NCBI RefSeq assembly: GCF_030732065.1
Contig: NZ_JAVBHX010000002.1
Coordinates: forward strand, 1-64,000
Reading direction: 5' to 3'
Length of the DNA: 64,000 nucleotides
Origin: Oceanimonas aquatica
GTDB taxonomy: Bacteria > Pseudomonadota > Gammaproteobacteria > Enterobacterales > Aeromonadaceae
Below are positions 38,398 through 45,827 of this stretch, piece after piece; position 1 is the stretch's first letter, and the number at the start of each line of letters is the position of its first letter. The translations under genes and the position numbers were made by a program. The notes under the pieces are model-generated. The model searched no databases, was not told the origin of the DNA, and was given only the letters and a program-made list of their open reading frames with translations.

Positions 38398-39642
38398 ATG
38401 CGCAGTCATCCCTTGCGTGAACAGATTATTGCCGAAGTTCATGCCCGCCCGTTTCAGGAGCTGCAGGGCCCCCTGGGCATGCGGCATATTGCCGTTACTT
38501 ACGACGACACCCCCCTCAATGAAGTACGGGAAAGCGTGACGCAACTCAGCAAGATGCTGGAGCTCACCGAGACCATCAGCAAGCCCCGCTTCTGGCAGGG
38601 TAAAAACGAAAGCCTCACCCTGCGCTTTGAAGCCCACCACGAGTTTTATACCCTCACCCTGACTGCGCTCAACACTCTGGAGCTTCCCCAACTGCCAAAA
38701 GCCTGGCTGGACACCGCCCCGGGCAGCTTTCTCTGTGGTGCCGAAATTCTGTTTCGCGATCATCAGGCCGGCGCCGATGAAACCACCTGGCTGGAGCAGC
38801 ACTTTGGTGAGAATCAGGTCAACAGCTCCATGGTGATGTCAAAAGTAGGCCAGATCTGGACCGACTTTTACCCCCGGCAAGACAGCGGCCTGGTGCGGGT
38901 ACTGGTAGAAGACCACGGCCTGCAACTGCGCCAGGCCGGACGACTGCTGCAACGTATTTGCGAAATAGAAACCTACCGCCATGTGGCTCTGCTGGCCCTG
39001 CCGCTGGCCAATGAAGTGGTGCCGGTGATTAACCAGCTGGAAGCCGAGCTGGTGGAGCTCTCCACCCGGGTGGCGTCGGAAGAGCCGTCGGTGCTGCTGC
39101 ATCAGCTGATGGATCTGGCGGAGCGGCTGGAAGCGCTGTCGGCACAAACGTCCAACCGCTTCTCGGCGGCGGACGCCTACTTTGCCTTGGTGAACAAACG
39201 TATTGGCGAACTGCGGGAAACCCGCATAGAAGGCCGCCAGACCGTGGAGCAGTTTATGGACCGCCGGCTGGATCCGGCCACCCGCACCTGCCGTACCGCC
39301 GGCCTGCGCATAGAGCAGCTGTCCCGCCGGCTGGCCCGTACCACTCAGCTGGTTCGCTCTCAGGTGGATCTGTCGGTTGAGCAGCAAAACCGCGACATGC
39401 TCAGCACTCTTAGCAAACGCGCGGGCGAGCAGCTGCGGCTGCAGGCCAAGCTGGAAAGCTTCACCATTATCGTGGTGACCTACTACGCCTTTGACCTGAT
39501 AGACCGCACCCTGCGCAACCTGGTCAATAACGAAGAATACCGCCACCTGCTGGAAGCCGGCTTAAGCCTGTCGGTGCCCTTTATTGCCCTGGTGTTGTGG
39601 CTCTATATTCGCCGGCTGCTGCGCGGCGTGGGTGAAGACTGA
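38398..39642 (+). CDS. DUF3422 membrane protein
   Basis: A 414-residue protein of the DUF3422 family, function unknown. The soluble N-terminal part starts HPLREQIIAEVHARPF, a hallmark of the family. The middle (about 230-345) is a long helical/coiled-coil region. Two transmembrane helices lie near the C-terminus (about 350-370 and 385-408), so the soluble part probably faces the cytoplasm. AAAGGAG before ATG 38398 supports the start. It appears to be monocistronic. Confidence 0.85.
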   Translation: MRSHPLREQIIAEVHARPFQELQGPLGMRHIAVTYDDTPLNEVRESVTQLSKMLELTETISKPRFWQGKNESLTLRFEAHHEFYTLTLTALNTLELPQLPKAWLDTAPGSFLCGAEILFRDHQAGADETTWLEQHFGENQVNSSMVMSKVGQIWTDFYPRQDSGLVRVLVEDHGLQLRQAGRLLQRICEIETYRHVALLALPLANEVVPVINQLEAELVELSTRVASEEPSVLLHQLMDLAERLEALSAQTSNRFSAADAYFALVNKRIGELRETRIEGRQTVEQFMDRRLDPATRTCRTAGLRIEQLSRRLARTTQLVRSQVDLSVEQQNRDMLSTLSKRAGEQLRLQAKLESFTIIVVTYYAFDLIDRTLRNLVNNEEYRHLLEAGLSLSVPFIALVLWLYIRRLLRGVGED

Positions 39643-39653
39643 CCTGTGATCGT

Positions 39654-39705
39654 CATGCCGGCCCTGCGCCGCCCTTTGTCACTCCGGCGAAAGCCGGAGT
39701 CCATT
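39654..39705 (+). repeat. Two joined intergenic palindromic repeats
   Basis: GTCATGCCGGCCCTGCG is followed at 39678-39704 by a GTCACTCCGGCGAAAGCCGGAGTCC unit, a variant of the repeat seen at 21270, 47503 and 53502. The base changes on both arms keep the stem (CTCCGGC / GCCGGAG), which argues that pairing matters. Confidence 0.65.
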
Positions 39706-39772
39706 CAGCAGACAGCGCGAACAACCACCCTCACGGAACTACAATTAACAGTGCAGTGGCAAGGAGGTTGTT

Positions 39773-40051
39773 ATGCCCAAATATGTTATTGAACGGGATG
39801 TGGAAGGCGCCGGCGATCTCAGCGCCGACGACCTCAGAGACATCTCGAAAAAGTCCTGCGATGTGTTGGAAGAGCTGGGCCCCAAAATCCAGTGGGTAGA
39901 AAGCTTTGTAACGCCCAACAAGATCTACTGTGTGTACATCGCCCCCGATGAAGCCCTTATCCGCAAACACGCGGAAATGGGGGGATTCCCCATCACCTCG
40001 ATCAGCGAAGTGGGCAGCGTCATCGACCCCACCACATCAGAAGGCAGTTGA
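39773..40051 (+). CDS. DUF4242 small protein
   Basis: A 92-residue protein of the DUF4242 family (ferredoxin-like fold; an actinobacterial member, SCO4226, binds nickel). MPKYVIERDVEGAG, WVESFVTPNKIYCVYIAP and IRKHAEMGGFPI are typical. The conserved histidine is in KHAEMGGFP (about residue 67). It is cytoplasmic with no signal peptide. AAGGAGG stands just upstream of ATG 39773. A perfect 11-base hairpin follows 15 bases after the stop. Confidence 0.85.
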   Translation: MPKYVIERDVEGAGDLSADDLRDISKKSCDVLEELGPKIQWVESFVTPNKIYCVYIAPDEALIRKHAEMGGFPITSISEVGSVIDPTTSEGS

Positions 40052-40066
40052 GGCAAACCATGCAAA

Positions 40067-40095
40067 GGCGATTCGAATCTCATGTTCGAATCGCC
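40067..40095. terminator. Perfect hairpin downstream of DUF4242 gene
   Basis: GGCGATTCGAA (40067-40077) and TTCGAATCGCC (40085-40095) form an 11-base perfect stem with a 7-base loop. The tract after it (CCTTGCTG) has no T run, so it is either a weak terminator or a repeat/RNA processing element. Confidence 0.55.
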
Positions 40096-40377
40096 CTTGC
40101 TGTCAGTAAAGCTCGACCTGCCCGCTCAAACTGCTCACAAAACCACCACTCAAGCAATTTACATCTCACTTCATCCTTTTTGCAATTGCCCTGCTGACTT
40201 CCAGCGGCCAGAATAGACGCGTTTGAAAACCTTTAGTGCAGGTATGGCGGCCTGAAACGCCGGGGCGGTAGCTTGGAAAAATACCAGCCAGCACAGACCT
40301 GGACGCTGCTGCTTTAGCTGGCAGAGCCCGCGCGGCAGGCTGAATGCGCAGTATTATAATGTTAGGCATACGGGATT
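40096..40377. other. Gene-free stretch ending in an attC-like core site
   Basis: About 280 bases without a credible gene between the DUF4242 hairpin and the next gene. It ends with GTTAGGC at 40361-40367, which matches the integron core site consensus GTTRRRY and sits 10 bases before ATG 40378, where the boundary of a gene cassette would be. GCCAGC...GCTGGC at about 40287-40322 may be part of a decayed hairpin. No matching inverse core was found upstream. Confidence 0.4.
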
Positions 40378-40911
40378 ATGAGTACAGAATTAATAACACA
40401 ACTGATTATTCTGGCCACAGCGGTTGTAGGTTTATATAAAGCAGCAACCTACAAACCTGCCGATGCGGAACATTCTGATTCAAAAGAGCCTGGCCCGCTC
40501 TCCGAGGCACTGGCTGGCCTCATAAGCTTTTTTGGTGTATTCGCATTTATGCTGGCGATGCCGGCATTTATTTGGGCTTTCACATGGATAACTGGAAATA
40601 TTGGGTCTTCAGGCTCAAGAAAGCCAGTTGTTCAATATGAAGTTGCATATAAACGATCAGAAAAGCCAAGCGATATTGAGCTCATGCTAATTGCGGCCTC
40701 TCAAATCCCTAGTGAACATTCTCGTGGTCAAGCACTAGAAATAGTTTCAGAGCGCGCTGTAAGTGAGGGTAACTTTCAAGTTGCTACCGCTGCAGCCTCT
40801 GCAATCCCTAGTGAATATTCGCGCGGCAATCAGCTCAGGGAAATTGTGGATTACCTGAATAATATGCCTGACAAATCAATGCAGCCGTCCGCTAAAGCGT
40901 CGGCTGATTGA
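40378..40911 (+). CDS. Integron-cassette-like membrane protein of unknown function
   Basis: A 177-residue protein with two hydrophobic segments (about 5-22 and 45-72) and a soluble tail. The tail carries two copies of a roughly 30-residue unit, AASQIPSEHSRGQALEIV and AASAIPSEYSRGNQLREIV. The family is not recognised. Its base composition is clearly richer in A and T than its neighbours. The last codons (QPSAKASAD) run through a hairpin that resembles an attC site, as cassette genes often do. No good ribosome site precedes the ATG. The features together suggest acquisition as an integron cassette. Confidence 0.65.
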   Translation: MSTELITQLIILATAVVGLYKAATYKPADAEHSDSKEPGPLSEALAGLISFFGVFAFMLAMPAFIWAFTWITGNIGSSGSRKPVVQYEVAYKRSEKPSDIELMLIAASQIPSEHSRGQALEIVSERAVSEGNFQVATAAASAIPSEYSRGNQLREIVDYLNNMPDKSMQPSAKASAD

Positions 40912-40914
40912 GGC
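40866..40914 (+). other. attC-like recombination site (decayed right side)
   Basis: GCCTGAC (40866-40872) resembles the inverse core (RYYYAAC with one change). Then TCAAT-G-CAGCCG (40876-40887) pairs with CGGCTG-ATTGA (40901-40911), leaving one unpaired G (40881). This is the extrahelical base expected of attC. The right-hand GTTRRRY core is missing: GGC follows directly after ATTGA, as if about 7 bases were deleted. Confidence 0.5.
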
Positions 40915-40950
40915 TTTGCAAGCCACTCACTCAATAAGCAGGAAAAGTAT

Positions 40951-41145
40951 ATGTCTATAGAAAACGAAAAACAGCAGGTCACCGTGGTAGATATCAAAAT
41001 GCCGTTTATGTCGATGGTGATATTTATGGTTAAGTTGGCCATTGCCTCCATTCCCGCCTTTATCATTATCTCTGTCGTCTTTGGGGTGCTGGCGGCAATC
41101 TTTGGCGGCATTTTTCATGGTATGGGTATGATGGGGCGATACTGA
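40951..41145 (+). CDS. Small single-helix membrane protein
   Basis: A 64-residue protein: a polar N-terminus (MSIENEKQQVTVVDIKMP), then one or two closely packed hydrophobic stretches (about 20-56) rich in Ile, Phe and Gly, ending GMGMMGRY. AGGAAAAG precedes ATG 40951 at good spacing. The function is unknown. It lies 39 bases after the cassette-like gene and may or may not belong to the same insertion. Nothing else is visible in the 78 bases up to the next gene. Confidence 0.6.
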   Translation: MSIENEKQQVTVVDIKMPFMSMVIFMVKLAIASIPAFIIISVVFGVLAAIFGGIFHGMGMMGRY

Positions 41146-41223
41146 GATCACCATTATCGGACAGGCTCAGACTTCCGGAAAAACTGGTGTCATTTATAAC
41201 CTGCGTATTAGCCGTCCCTTTGC

Positions 41224-41859
41224 TCACTCTCTCACTTGTGAATGTACCCGTGTCTGATACTCGGGCAGCTGCGCTCTTAATCCCTGAAAGGTGTTGAATG
41301 CACTGGTCACCGAGAGCTGGTTGGTCAACCAGCCGGGTAAGTTACCTCCGGGATCGGCAAAGGCGACATATTCGATATGGGTCAGCCCGTTGGTCAGTTT
41401 TGCCAGTGTCCAGGTGACCTTCACATCTCTAATCCGAATGTAACCGGGTTGCCGTGGGTAGGCATGGAAAGCATCTTCAATGGTCAGCACCAGGGCTCCC
41501 GGTGGTTGTTCAAATCGGGAATAGGTGACCATATCACGGTCCTGTACCGGCCAGGGCGCACGAAAGCGGGTGTAAACGATATTCTCAGTGGGCGAAAGCT
41601 GCTCAAGTACCCGGCTTGAGGAAACGTTATCTACCCAGCTGGGAATATTGGGGCTGTCTTCCAGTAGTGCCATAAAGGCGCCATAACTGGTAGCGACAAA
41701 CATGCGGGCACGGATCTCCACCAGGCCAGCCTGGTGGGGCCGGGTGTAAATGGTAATGCCGTCCTGGCTTTTTGCCATTTCCCAGCGTGGTGAGCTGTCT
41801 GCCATGGCAGAAAAAACCACAAATAAAGAAAGCATCAGTAACCCGCGTGCCAGCATCAT
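41224..41859 (-). CDS. START-domain lipid-binding-like periplasmic protein
   Basis: A 211-residue protein with an N-terminal signal peptide (about 1-20, MLSLFVVFSAMADS). The rest fits the START/SRPBCC fold: WEMAKSQDGITIYTR at the start, then PWPVQDRDMVTYSR, and GLTHIEYVAFADPGGNLPGWL, a characteristic START end section. Such proteins bind hydrophobic ligands; the ligand here is unknown. Two ATGs open the frame, and the first is used. It is a lone gene on the minus strand. Confidence 0.8.
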   Translation of the reverse strand: MMLARGLLMLSLFVVFSAMADSSPRWEMAKSQDGITIYTRPHQAGLVEIRARMFVATSYGAFMALLEDSPNIPSWVDNVSSSRVLEQLSPTENIVYTRFRAPWPVQDRDMVTYSRFEQPPGALVLTIEDAFHAYPRQPGYIRIRDVKVTWTLAKLTNGLTHIEYVAFADPGGNLPGWLTNQLSVTSAFNTFQGLRAQLPEYQTRVHSQVRE

Positions 41860-41978
41860 TGCTCCTTATCACCCGACAGACCGGTAAGCCGGCCTTGTCT
41901 CTGCTTAGCTTAGGGTGAAAACGGGTCACGCACCCGGCATATACAGACAGGCCGAAGCAAATGCCCCGGCCTAAATGG

Positions 41979-42479
41979 TTAGTACGCCCCTTCGCTGTAA
42001 ATCAGCTCGTAGCTGTGGCTGTAGATCTCCACAATATTGCCGAACGGGTCTTCCATATAGATCATGCGGTAGGGCTTTTTACCCGGGTAGTAGTAGCGCG
42101 GTTTGTCCATGCGCGCCTTGCCGCCGGCGGCCACAATGCGCTCGGCCAGGCCTTCCACGTCCGGATCCTGCACACAGAAGTGAAACACCCCTGTTTTCCA
42201 GTATTCAAAGTTGTTGTCGGGGTTTTGCTGCCCCTGAAACTGGAACAGCTCCACGCCAATACGATCACCGGTAGACAGGTGGGCAATGCGGAAGCTGCCC
42301 CAGCCAGCGCCGAACACGTCGGTGCACATTTCGCCAATGGCGCTGTCGTCTTCGGTAATTTCAGTCGGCTTCATGATCAGATACCAGCCCATGACCTGGG
42401 TGTAGAACTCCACCGCCTTGTCGAGATCCGGCACCGAAATGCCAATGTGGGAAAAGTTTCTCGGATATACCTTGCTCAT
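41979..42479 (-). CDS. VOC-superfamily dioxygenase/glyoxalase-like protein
   Basis: A 166-residue protein with a vicinal-oxygen-chelate fold. FSHIGISVPDLDKAVEFYTQ gives the first metal-side histidine, HFCVQDPDVEGLAERI the second half, and YMEDPFGNIVEIYSHS the closing glutamate motif. Metal ligands His, His and Glu appear intact. The substrate is unknown. ATG 42479 is preferred to GTG 42488 because GGTGAG stands five bases before it. It is divergent from a LysR regulator across about 95 AT-rich bases, so LysR control is likely. Confidence 0.82.
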   Translation of the reverse strand: MSKVYPRNFSHIGISVPDLDKAVEFYTQVMGWYLIMKPTEITEDDSAIGEMCTDVFGAGWGSFRIAHLSTGDRIGVELFQFQGQQNPDNNFEYWKTGVFHFCVQDPDVEGLAERIVAAGGKARMDKPRYYYPGKKPYRMIYMEDPFGNIVEIYSHSYELIYSEGAY

Positions 42480-42521
42480 AACACTCACCTTGTTTGTTGG
42501 GGTTGAGGTGAGCTTACGCTC

Positions 42522-42534
42522 ATGATTTAATCAT
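42522..42534. promoter_or_regulatory. Candidate LysR operator
   Basis: ATGATTTAATCAT is a perfect palindrome (ATGAT-N3-ATCAT) in the AT-rich gap between the divergent VOC and LysR genes. A second partial copy (ATTATCAT, 42540-42547) follows. The T-N11-A form fits LysR-type boxes. Confidence 0.45.
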
Positions 42535-42574
42535 TAAAAATTATCATTTTTTATATATATGAGAACTATTTTTG

Positions 42575-43465
42575 ATGATTAATCCGGTCTGGCTGCGCAG
42601 CTTTTGCGCCCTGGTGGAGGTGGGCCATTTCACCCGTACCGCCGAGCGCTTGCACATGACCCAGTCCGGAGTCAGCCAGCATGTGCGCAAGCTGGAAGAT
42701 CATTTTGGCGTGGCACTGCTGGTGCGCCAGGGCAAGGGCTTTACCCTGACCGATGCCGGCGAACGGCTGTTTGCCGAGGCCCGGCAGATTTTACAGTCGT
42801 TGTCGGGTCTGGAGCAGCGGGTGGGCTTTGATGCGCCCTTTGAAGGGCTGGTGCGGGTGATGTCGCCGGGCAGCGTGGGCCTCAAGCTGTATCCGCAACT
42901 GCTGGCCTTGCAGTGCCAGCATGCCGGACTCATCATCAACTATCGCTTTGCCCCCAACGCCAGTGTGGAGCAGGCGGTGGCCGGCAACTCGGTGGAGCTG
43001 GGGCTGATGACCCGGCCCTCCACCCATGAGGCGGTGCAGTGCCGGGCCATTGCGGAAGAGGCGCTGCTGCTGGTGACCCCCGCCACCATGACTGAGCCGG
43101 ACTGGCTTTCTTTGCTGAAGCTGGGCTTTATTGATCATCCGGACGGCAGCCACCACGCCGGCCTGCTGCTGGGTGCCAACTTTGCCGAGTTTGAGCATGT
43201 AAGCCAGTTTGCCTGCACCGGTTTTTCTAATCAGATCGGCCTGATTCTGGCGCCGGTGAGCCTGGGGCTGGGCTTTACCGTGCTGCCGGCCCATGCGGTG
43301 GCGGCCTTTCCTCAGCCGGAACTCATTCGTGCCCATGCCCTGCCCCACCCGATCAGTGAAACCATTTATGCGGCCACCCATCGTCACAAGCCGGTGCCCA
43401 GCCGGGTTAACACCGTGCAGAACGTGGCCGAAACCTCGTTAACTCAACAAAGGAAGCAATCATGA
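42575..43465 (+). CDS. LysR-family transcriptional regulator
   Basis: A 296-residue regulator. The N-terminal winged helix-turn-helix (about 3-62) has FCALVEVGHFTRTAERLHMTQ followed by SGVSQHVRKLE, and the C-terminal inducer-binding domain runs from about 90 to 290. ATG 42575 is used; the frame's TTG directly before it is not needed. The usual LysR arrangement, regulator divergent from its target, makes the VOC gene the likely target. It overlaps the HIT gene by 4 bases, so the two are co-transcribed. Confidence 0.92.
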   Translation: MINPVWLRSFCALVEVGHFTRTAERLHMTQSGVSQHVRKLEDHFGVALLVRQGKGFTLTDAGERLFAEARQILQSLSGLEQRVGFDAPFEGLVRVMSPGSVGLKLYPQLLALQCQHAGLIINYRFAPNASVEQAVAGNSVELGLMTRPSTHEAVQCRAIAEEALLLVTPATMTEPDWLSLLKLGFIDHPDGSHHAGLLLGANFAEFEHVSQFACTGFSNQIGLILAPVSLGLGFTVLPAHAVAAFPQPELIRAHALPHPISETIYAATHRHKPVPSRVNTVQNVAETSLTQQRKQS

Positions 43466-43929
43466 GCTGCATTTTCTGCGATATCGTGGCGGGCAAGGCG
43501 CCCTGCCACAAGGTGTGGGAAGACGACGAACACCTGGCATTTTTGTCGATTTTTCCCAATACCAAGGGCTTTACCGTGGTGATCCCCAAGGAGCATCACC
43601 CCAGTTATGCGTTCGATGCGCCGGATGAAGTATTGAGCAAGCTGGCCATTGCCACCAAACGGGTGGCCAAACTGCTGGATCAGTCCTTTGACGATGTGGC
43701 CCGCACAGGCCTGTTTTTTGAGGGCTACGGCGTCGATCACCTGCACAGCAAACTGTTTCCCATGCACGGCACCGGCAGCAATTCGGCATTTCAGGCCATT
43801 GAGTCGGTGCGGGAAAAGTACTTTGAGCGTTACGAGGGCTATTTGTCGTCCCACGACAGCCACCGCGCCGATGACGCCGAGCTGGCCGCCCTGGCCGCGC
43901 ATATTCGCAGCGTGGCGGAACAAGGCTAA
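43462..43929 (+). CDS. HIT-family protein with altered histidine triad
   Basis: A 155-residue nucleotide-binding protein of the HIT superfamily. CIFCDIVAGKAPCHKVWEDD at the start and GFTVVIPKEH fit the family. The triad region near residue 95 reads DHLHSKLFPMHG: the first two histidines are present, but the third of the HxHxH pattern is replaced by lysine. The middle, catalytic histidine is kept, so activity is possible. It is coupled to LysR (ATG overlapping its end) and convergent with the next gene, sharing stop-codon bases. Confidence 0.8.
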   Translation: MSCIFCDIVAGKAPCHKVWEDDEHLAFLSIFPNTKGFTVVIPKEHHPSYAFDAPDEVLSKLAIATKRVAKLLDQSFDDVARTGLFFEGYGVDHLHSKLFPMHGTGSNSAFQAIESVREKYFERYEGYLSSHDSHRADDAELAALAAHIRSVAEQG

Positions 43930-44201
43930 AGAATTTGGTTGCGCACCAGGCCGCGTTTGACGCTTTTGCACAGCTTGCCGAAGCGACGGATTTCGTCAAA
44001 ATGGGGCACAATGCCACGCTTTACCTGGTGCTCCCAGTAGCTGAGTTCGGAGTCGAGCAACTCCATCAGCTTTTTGGGGCAGCCAATACAGTTGTTGCCG
44101 GTGCCGCATACAAAGGTGTCGGACTCGTAAAGGGGAAAGGTTTGCTTGGCCTGGTCAATCAGCTCGCTCATGGCGGTAAGCCGGTCGGGCTTGCGAGGCA
44201 T
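43926..44201 (-). CDS. Small cysteine-containing conserved protein
   Basis: A 91-residue cytoplasmic protein of unknown function. Its middle has CGTGNNCIGCPKKLMELLD (about 32-50), a C-x6-C-x2-C group that could bind metal or a cluster, followed by helical segments and a basic end. A start at ATG 44201 is supported by AGGAG just upstream; longer in-frame starts have no such site. An FNR-like site lies in the gap upstream. I do not recognise a named family. Confidence 0.6.
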   Translation of the reverse strand: MPRKPDRLTAMSELIDQAKQTFPLYESDTFVCGTGNNCIGCPKKLMELLDSELSYWEHQVKRGIVPHFDEIRRFGKLCKSVKRGLVRNQIL

Positions 44202-44275
44202 GGCGTTCTCCTGCCACAAGGGGCGGTAACACGAAATCAAACCCCGCCAGCATACACCTGCCGCAGCCCCTCGCC

Positions 44276-44289
44276 CTGATCTGCATCAA
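44276..44289. promoter_or_regulatory. FNR-like box
   Basis: CTGATCTGCATCAA differs by one base from the FNR consensus TTGAT-N4-ATCAA. It lies between two divergent genes, 75 bases upstream of the minus-strand cysteine-containing gene and 60 bases upstream of the plus-strand membrane gene. Confidence 0.45.
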
Positions 44290-44348
44290 GCCCATCCCGC
44301 ACTGGCTCAACTAGGCTGTAGGTAATCACTGCCAAGGCGGGAGGCATT

Positions 44349-44576
44349 ATGTCCGATACCATGCTGATCCGGGTGCTGAAAATCATCATGCTCGTTGGCA
44401 TTACCCTGATTTTGCTGGGGGTCTACCTGCACAACAGCGCCCACATGGAAGCACTGGGGGTAAAAGGCATTTTGATCAGCGCCGGCTGCGTGGCGGTGGG
44501 CATGATCCTCTCGCTGCCCACCAAAATGTACCTCACCTTTGTGCTGATGAAGCGGGAGAACGAACGGTCTTCGTGA
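44349..44576 (+). CDS. Small two-helix membrane protein
   Basis: A 75-residue protein with two transmembrane helices (about 8-27 and 38-56) and a short charged C-terminal tail (MKRENERSS). The function is unknown. CGGGAGG stands eight bases upstream of ATG 44349. It is divergent from the cysteine-containing gene, and the gap holds an FNR-like site. Confidence 0.6.
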   Translation: MSDTMLIRVLKIIMLVGITLILLGVYLHNSAHMEALGVKGILISAGCVAVGMILSLPTKMYLTFVLMKRENERSS

Positions 44577-44671
44577 TTTCCCTCACCGGCTTATTGCTGG
44601 CTCTCTATTATCTCTTTCGTCTCAACACGTTATCTTGTGACACAAACCCACACCAGCCACCATGAGGTCCC

Positions 44672-45091
44672 ATGATAATTTCGTTGTTCATCAAGCTTGC
44701 TGCAGGCAGGTGCGCACAGGATGATTGGTCCTGTGAACTGGAAGTAGCCGAAAGCATGACTCTGGATGATCTGCATTATGCCATTCAGAACGTGGTCGCA
44801 TTCGATAACGATCACCTGTATGCATATTTTATTGCTCGAAAGGTGTTTGGCTCAAAACGAGCCATGATCGATGACGAAGACGAGCTGGAAAACACATCCA
44901 TCGCGGCCTTGTTTCCTTTGCCCAAGGACCGGAAACTGTTCTACTGGTTTGATTTTGGCGATGACTGGATGTTTCAGATCTCCAGATCCCGCAAAAAGCC
45001 CAGAGAGCCACTGCCGGGTCGCCACTATCCCTTTATTGTCTCCGAGTCCGGCAACAAGCCGGAACAATATCCGGGAGACGAGGAGTGGTAA
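44672..45091 (+). CDS. pRiA4b ORF-3-like protein
   Basis: A 139-residue protein of the plasmid pRiA4b ORF-3-like family, named from an Agrobacterium plasmid and related to a part of the IS1096 resolvase region. Hallmarks are the early TLDDLHYAIQ segment, the DDEDELENTSIAALF stretch, and FYWFDFGDDWMFQI with its FDFGDDW core. The function is unknown. No transposon ends or recombinase are nearby, so the family name does not imply mobility here. Confidence 0.75.
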   Translation: MIISLFIKLAAGRCAQDDWSCELEVAESMTLDDLHYAIQNVVAFDNDHLYAYFIARKVFGSKRAMIDDEDELENTSIAALFPLPKDRKLFYWFDFGDDWMFQISRSRKKPREPLPGRHYPFIVSESGNKPEQYPGDEEW

Positions 45092-45209
45092 TACAGGGAT
45101 AAGAATCCAGGAGCCTGGCGCCGGGCTGTGAAGCTGCGCCGGGCCACACATGGCCCCGTCCCCGTCTACACGGTGAATGACGTTCCTTCGCGGGGGTCAC
45201 AAACCCAAC

Positions 45210-45827
45210 TCAGTAATCAAAACCTTGCTGGGCCTTTACGCCGGCTTCAAAGGCGTGCTTCACCGACTGCACTTCGCTGACGGTGTCGGCCAGCTCAATG
45301 ATAGATCGGTGGCAGCCACGGCCGGTGATCACCACATGCTGATGCGCCGGACGGTTTTTCAGGGCGTTCAGCACCCGGTCCAGATCCAGGTAATGGTAGG
45401 CCACCATGTAGGTGAGCTCGTCTAGCAGCACCAGATCGATGCTCGGGTCGGCCAGCATTTTTTCCGCCGGCAGCCAGGTCTGCTCGCAGGCTTCCATGTC
45501 TTTTTCACGGTTCTGGGTTTCCCAGGTAAAACCGGTGTTCATCACCACAAAAGGCACCCCTACCTGTTGCAGCAGATTGCGCTCGCCGCAGTCCCAGCCC
45601 CCCTTGATGAACTGCACCACGGCCGCCTTTTTACCATGGCCCACGGCCCGCGCCACGGTGCCAAAGCCGGCGGTGCTCTTGCCCTTGCCATTGCCGGTGA
45701 TCACCATGAGCACACCGCGCTCCTCGGTGGCGGCCGCCACTTTGGCGTCTACCGCTTCCTTTACCTTTTGCTGGCGCTGCTGATGACGCTCGGCCTTTAT
45801 CTGCTCACGATGCTGCTCATTGCTCAT
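45210..45827 (-). CDS. cobO: Corrinoid adenosyltransferase
   Basis: A 205-residue BtuR/CobO-type enzyme that transfers adenosyl from ATP to cobalamin or cobinamide. The P-loop [15 protein letters not shown] lies near residue 41, [14 protein letters not shown] follows, and [16 protein letters not shown] is the Walker B region. A basic N-terminal tail is typical. ATG 45827 lies inside the end of cobQ (11-base overlap), so earlier in-frame codons are rejected. With cobQ it suggests corrinoid salvage rather than full de novo synthesis, since no other cob genes are nearby. Confidence 0.93.
   Translation of the reverse strand: MSNEQHREQIKAERHQQRQQKVKEAVDAKVAAATEERGVLMVITGNGKGKSTAGFGTVARAVGHGKKAAVVQFIKGGWDCGERNLLQQVGVPFVVMNTGFTWETQNREKDMEACEQTWLPAEKMLADPSIDLVLLDELTYMVAYHYLDLDRVLNALKNRPAHQHVVITGRGCHRSIIELADTVSEVQSVKHAFEAGVKAQQGFDY

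Noticed and set aside
44672-45091. Mobile element suggested by the pRiA4b ORF-3-like gene
   Set aside because: Only the family name links it to plasmids and IS1096; no inverted repeats, transposase or target duplication are visible.
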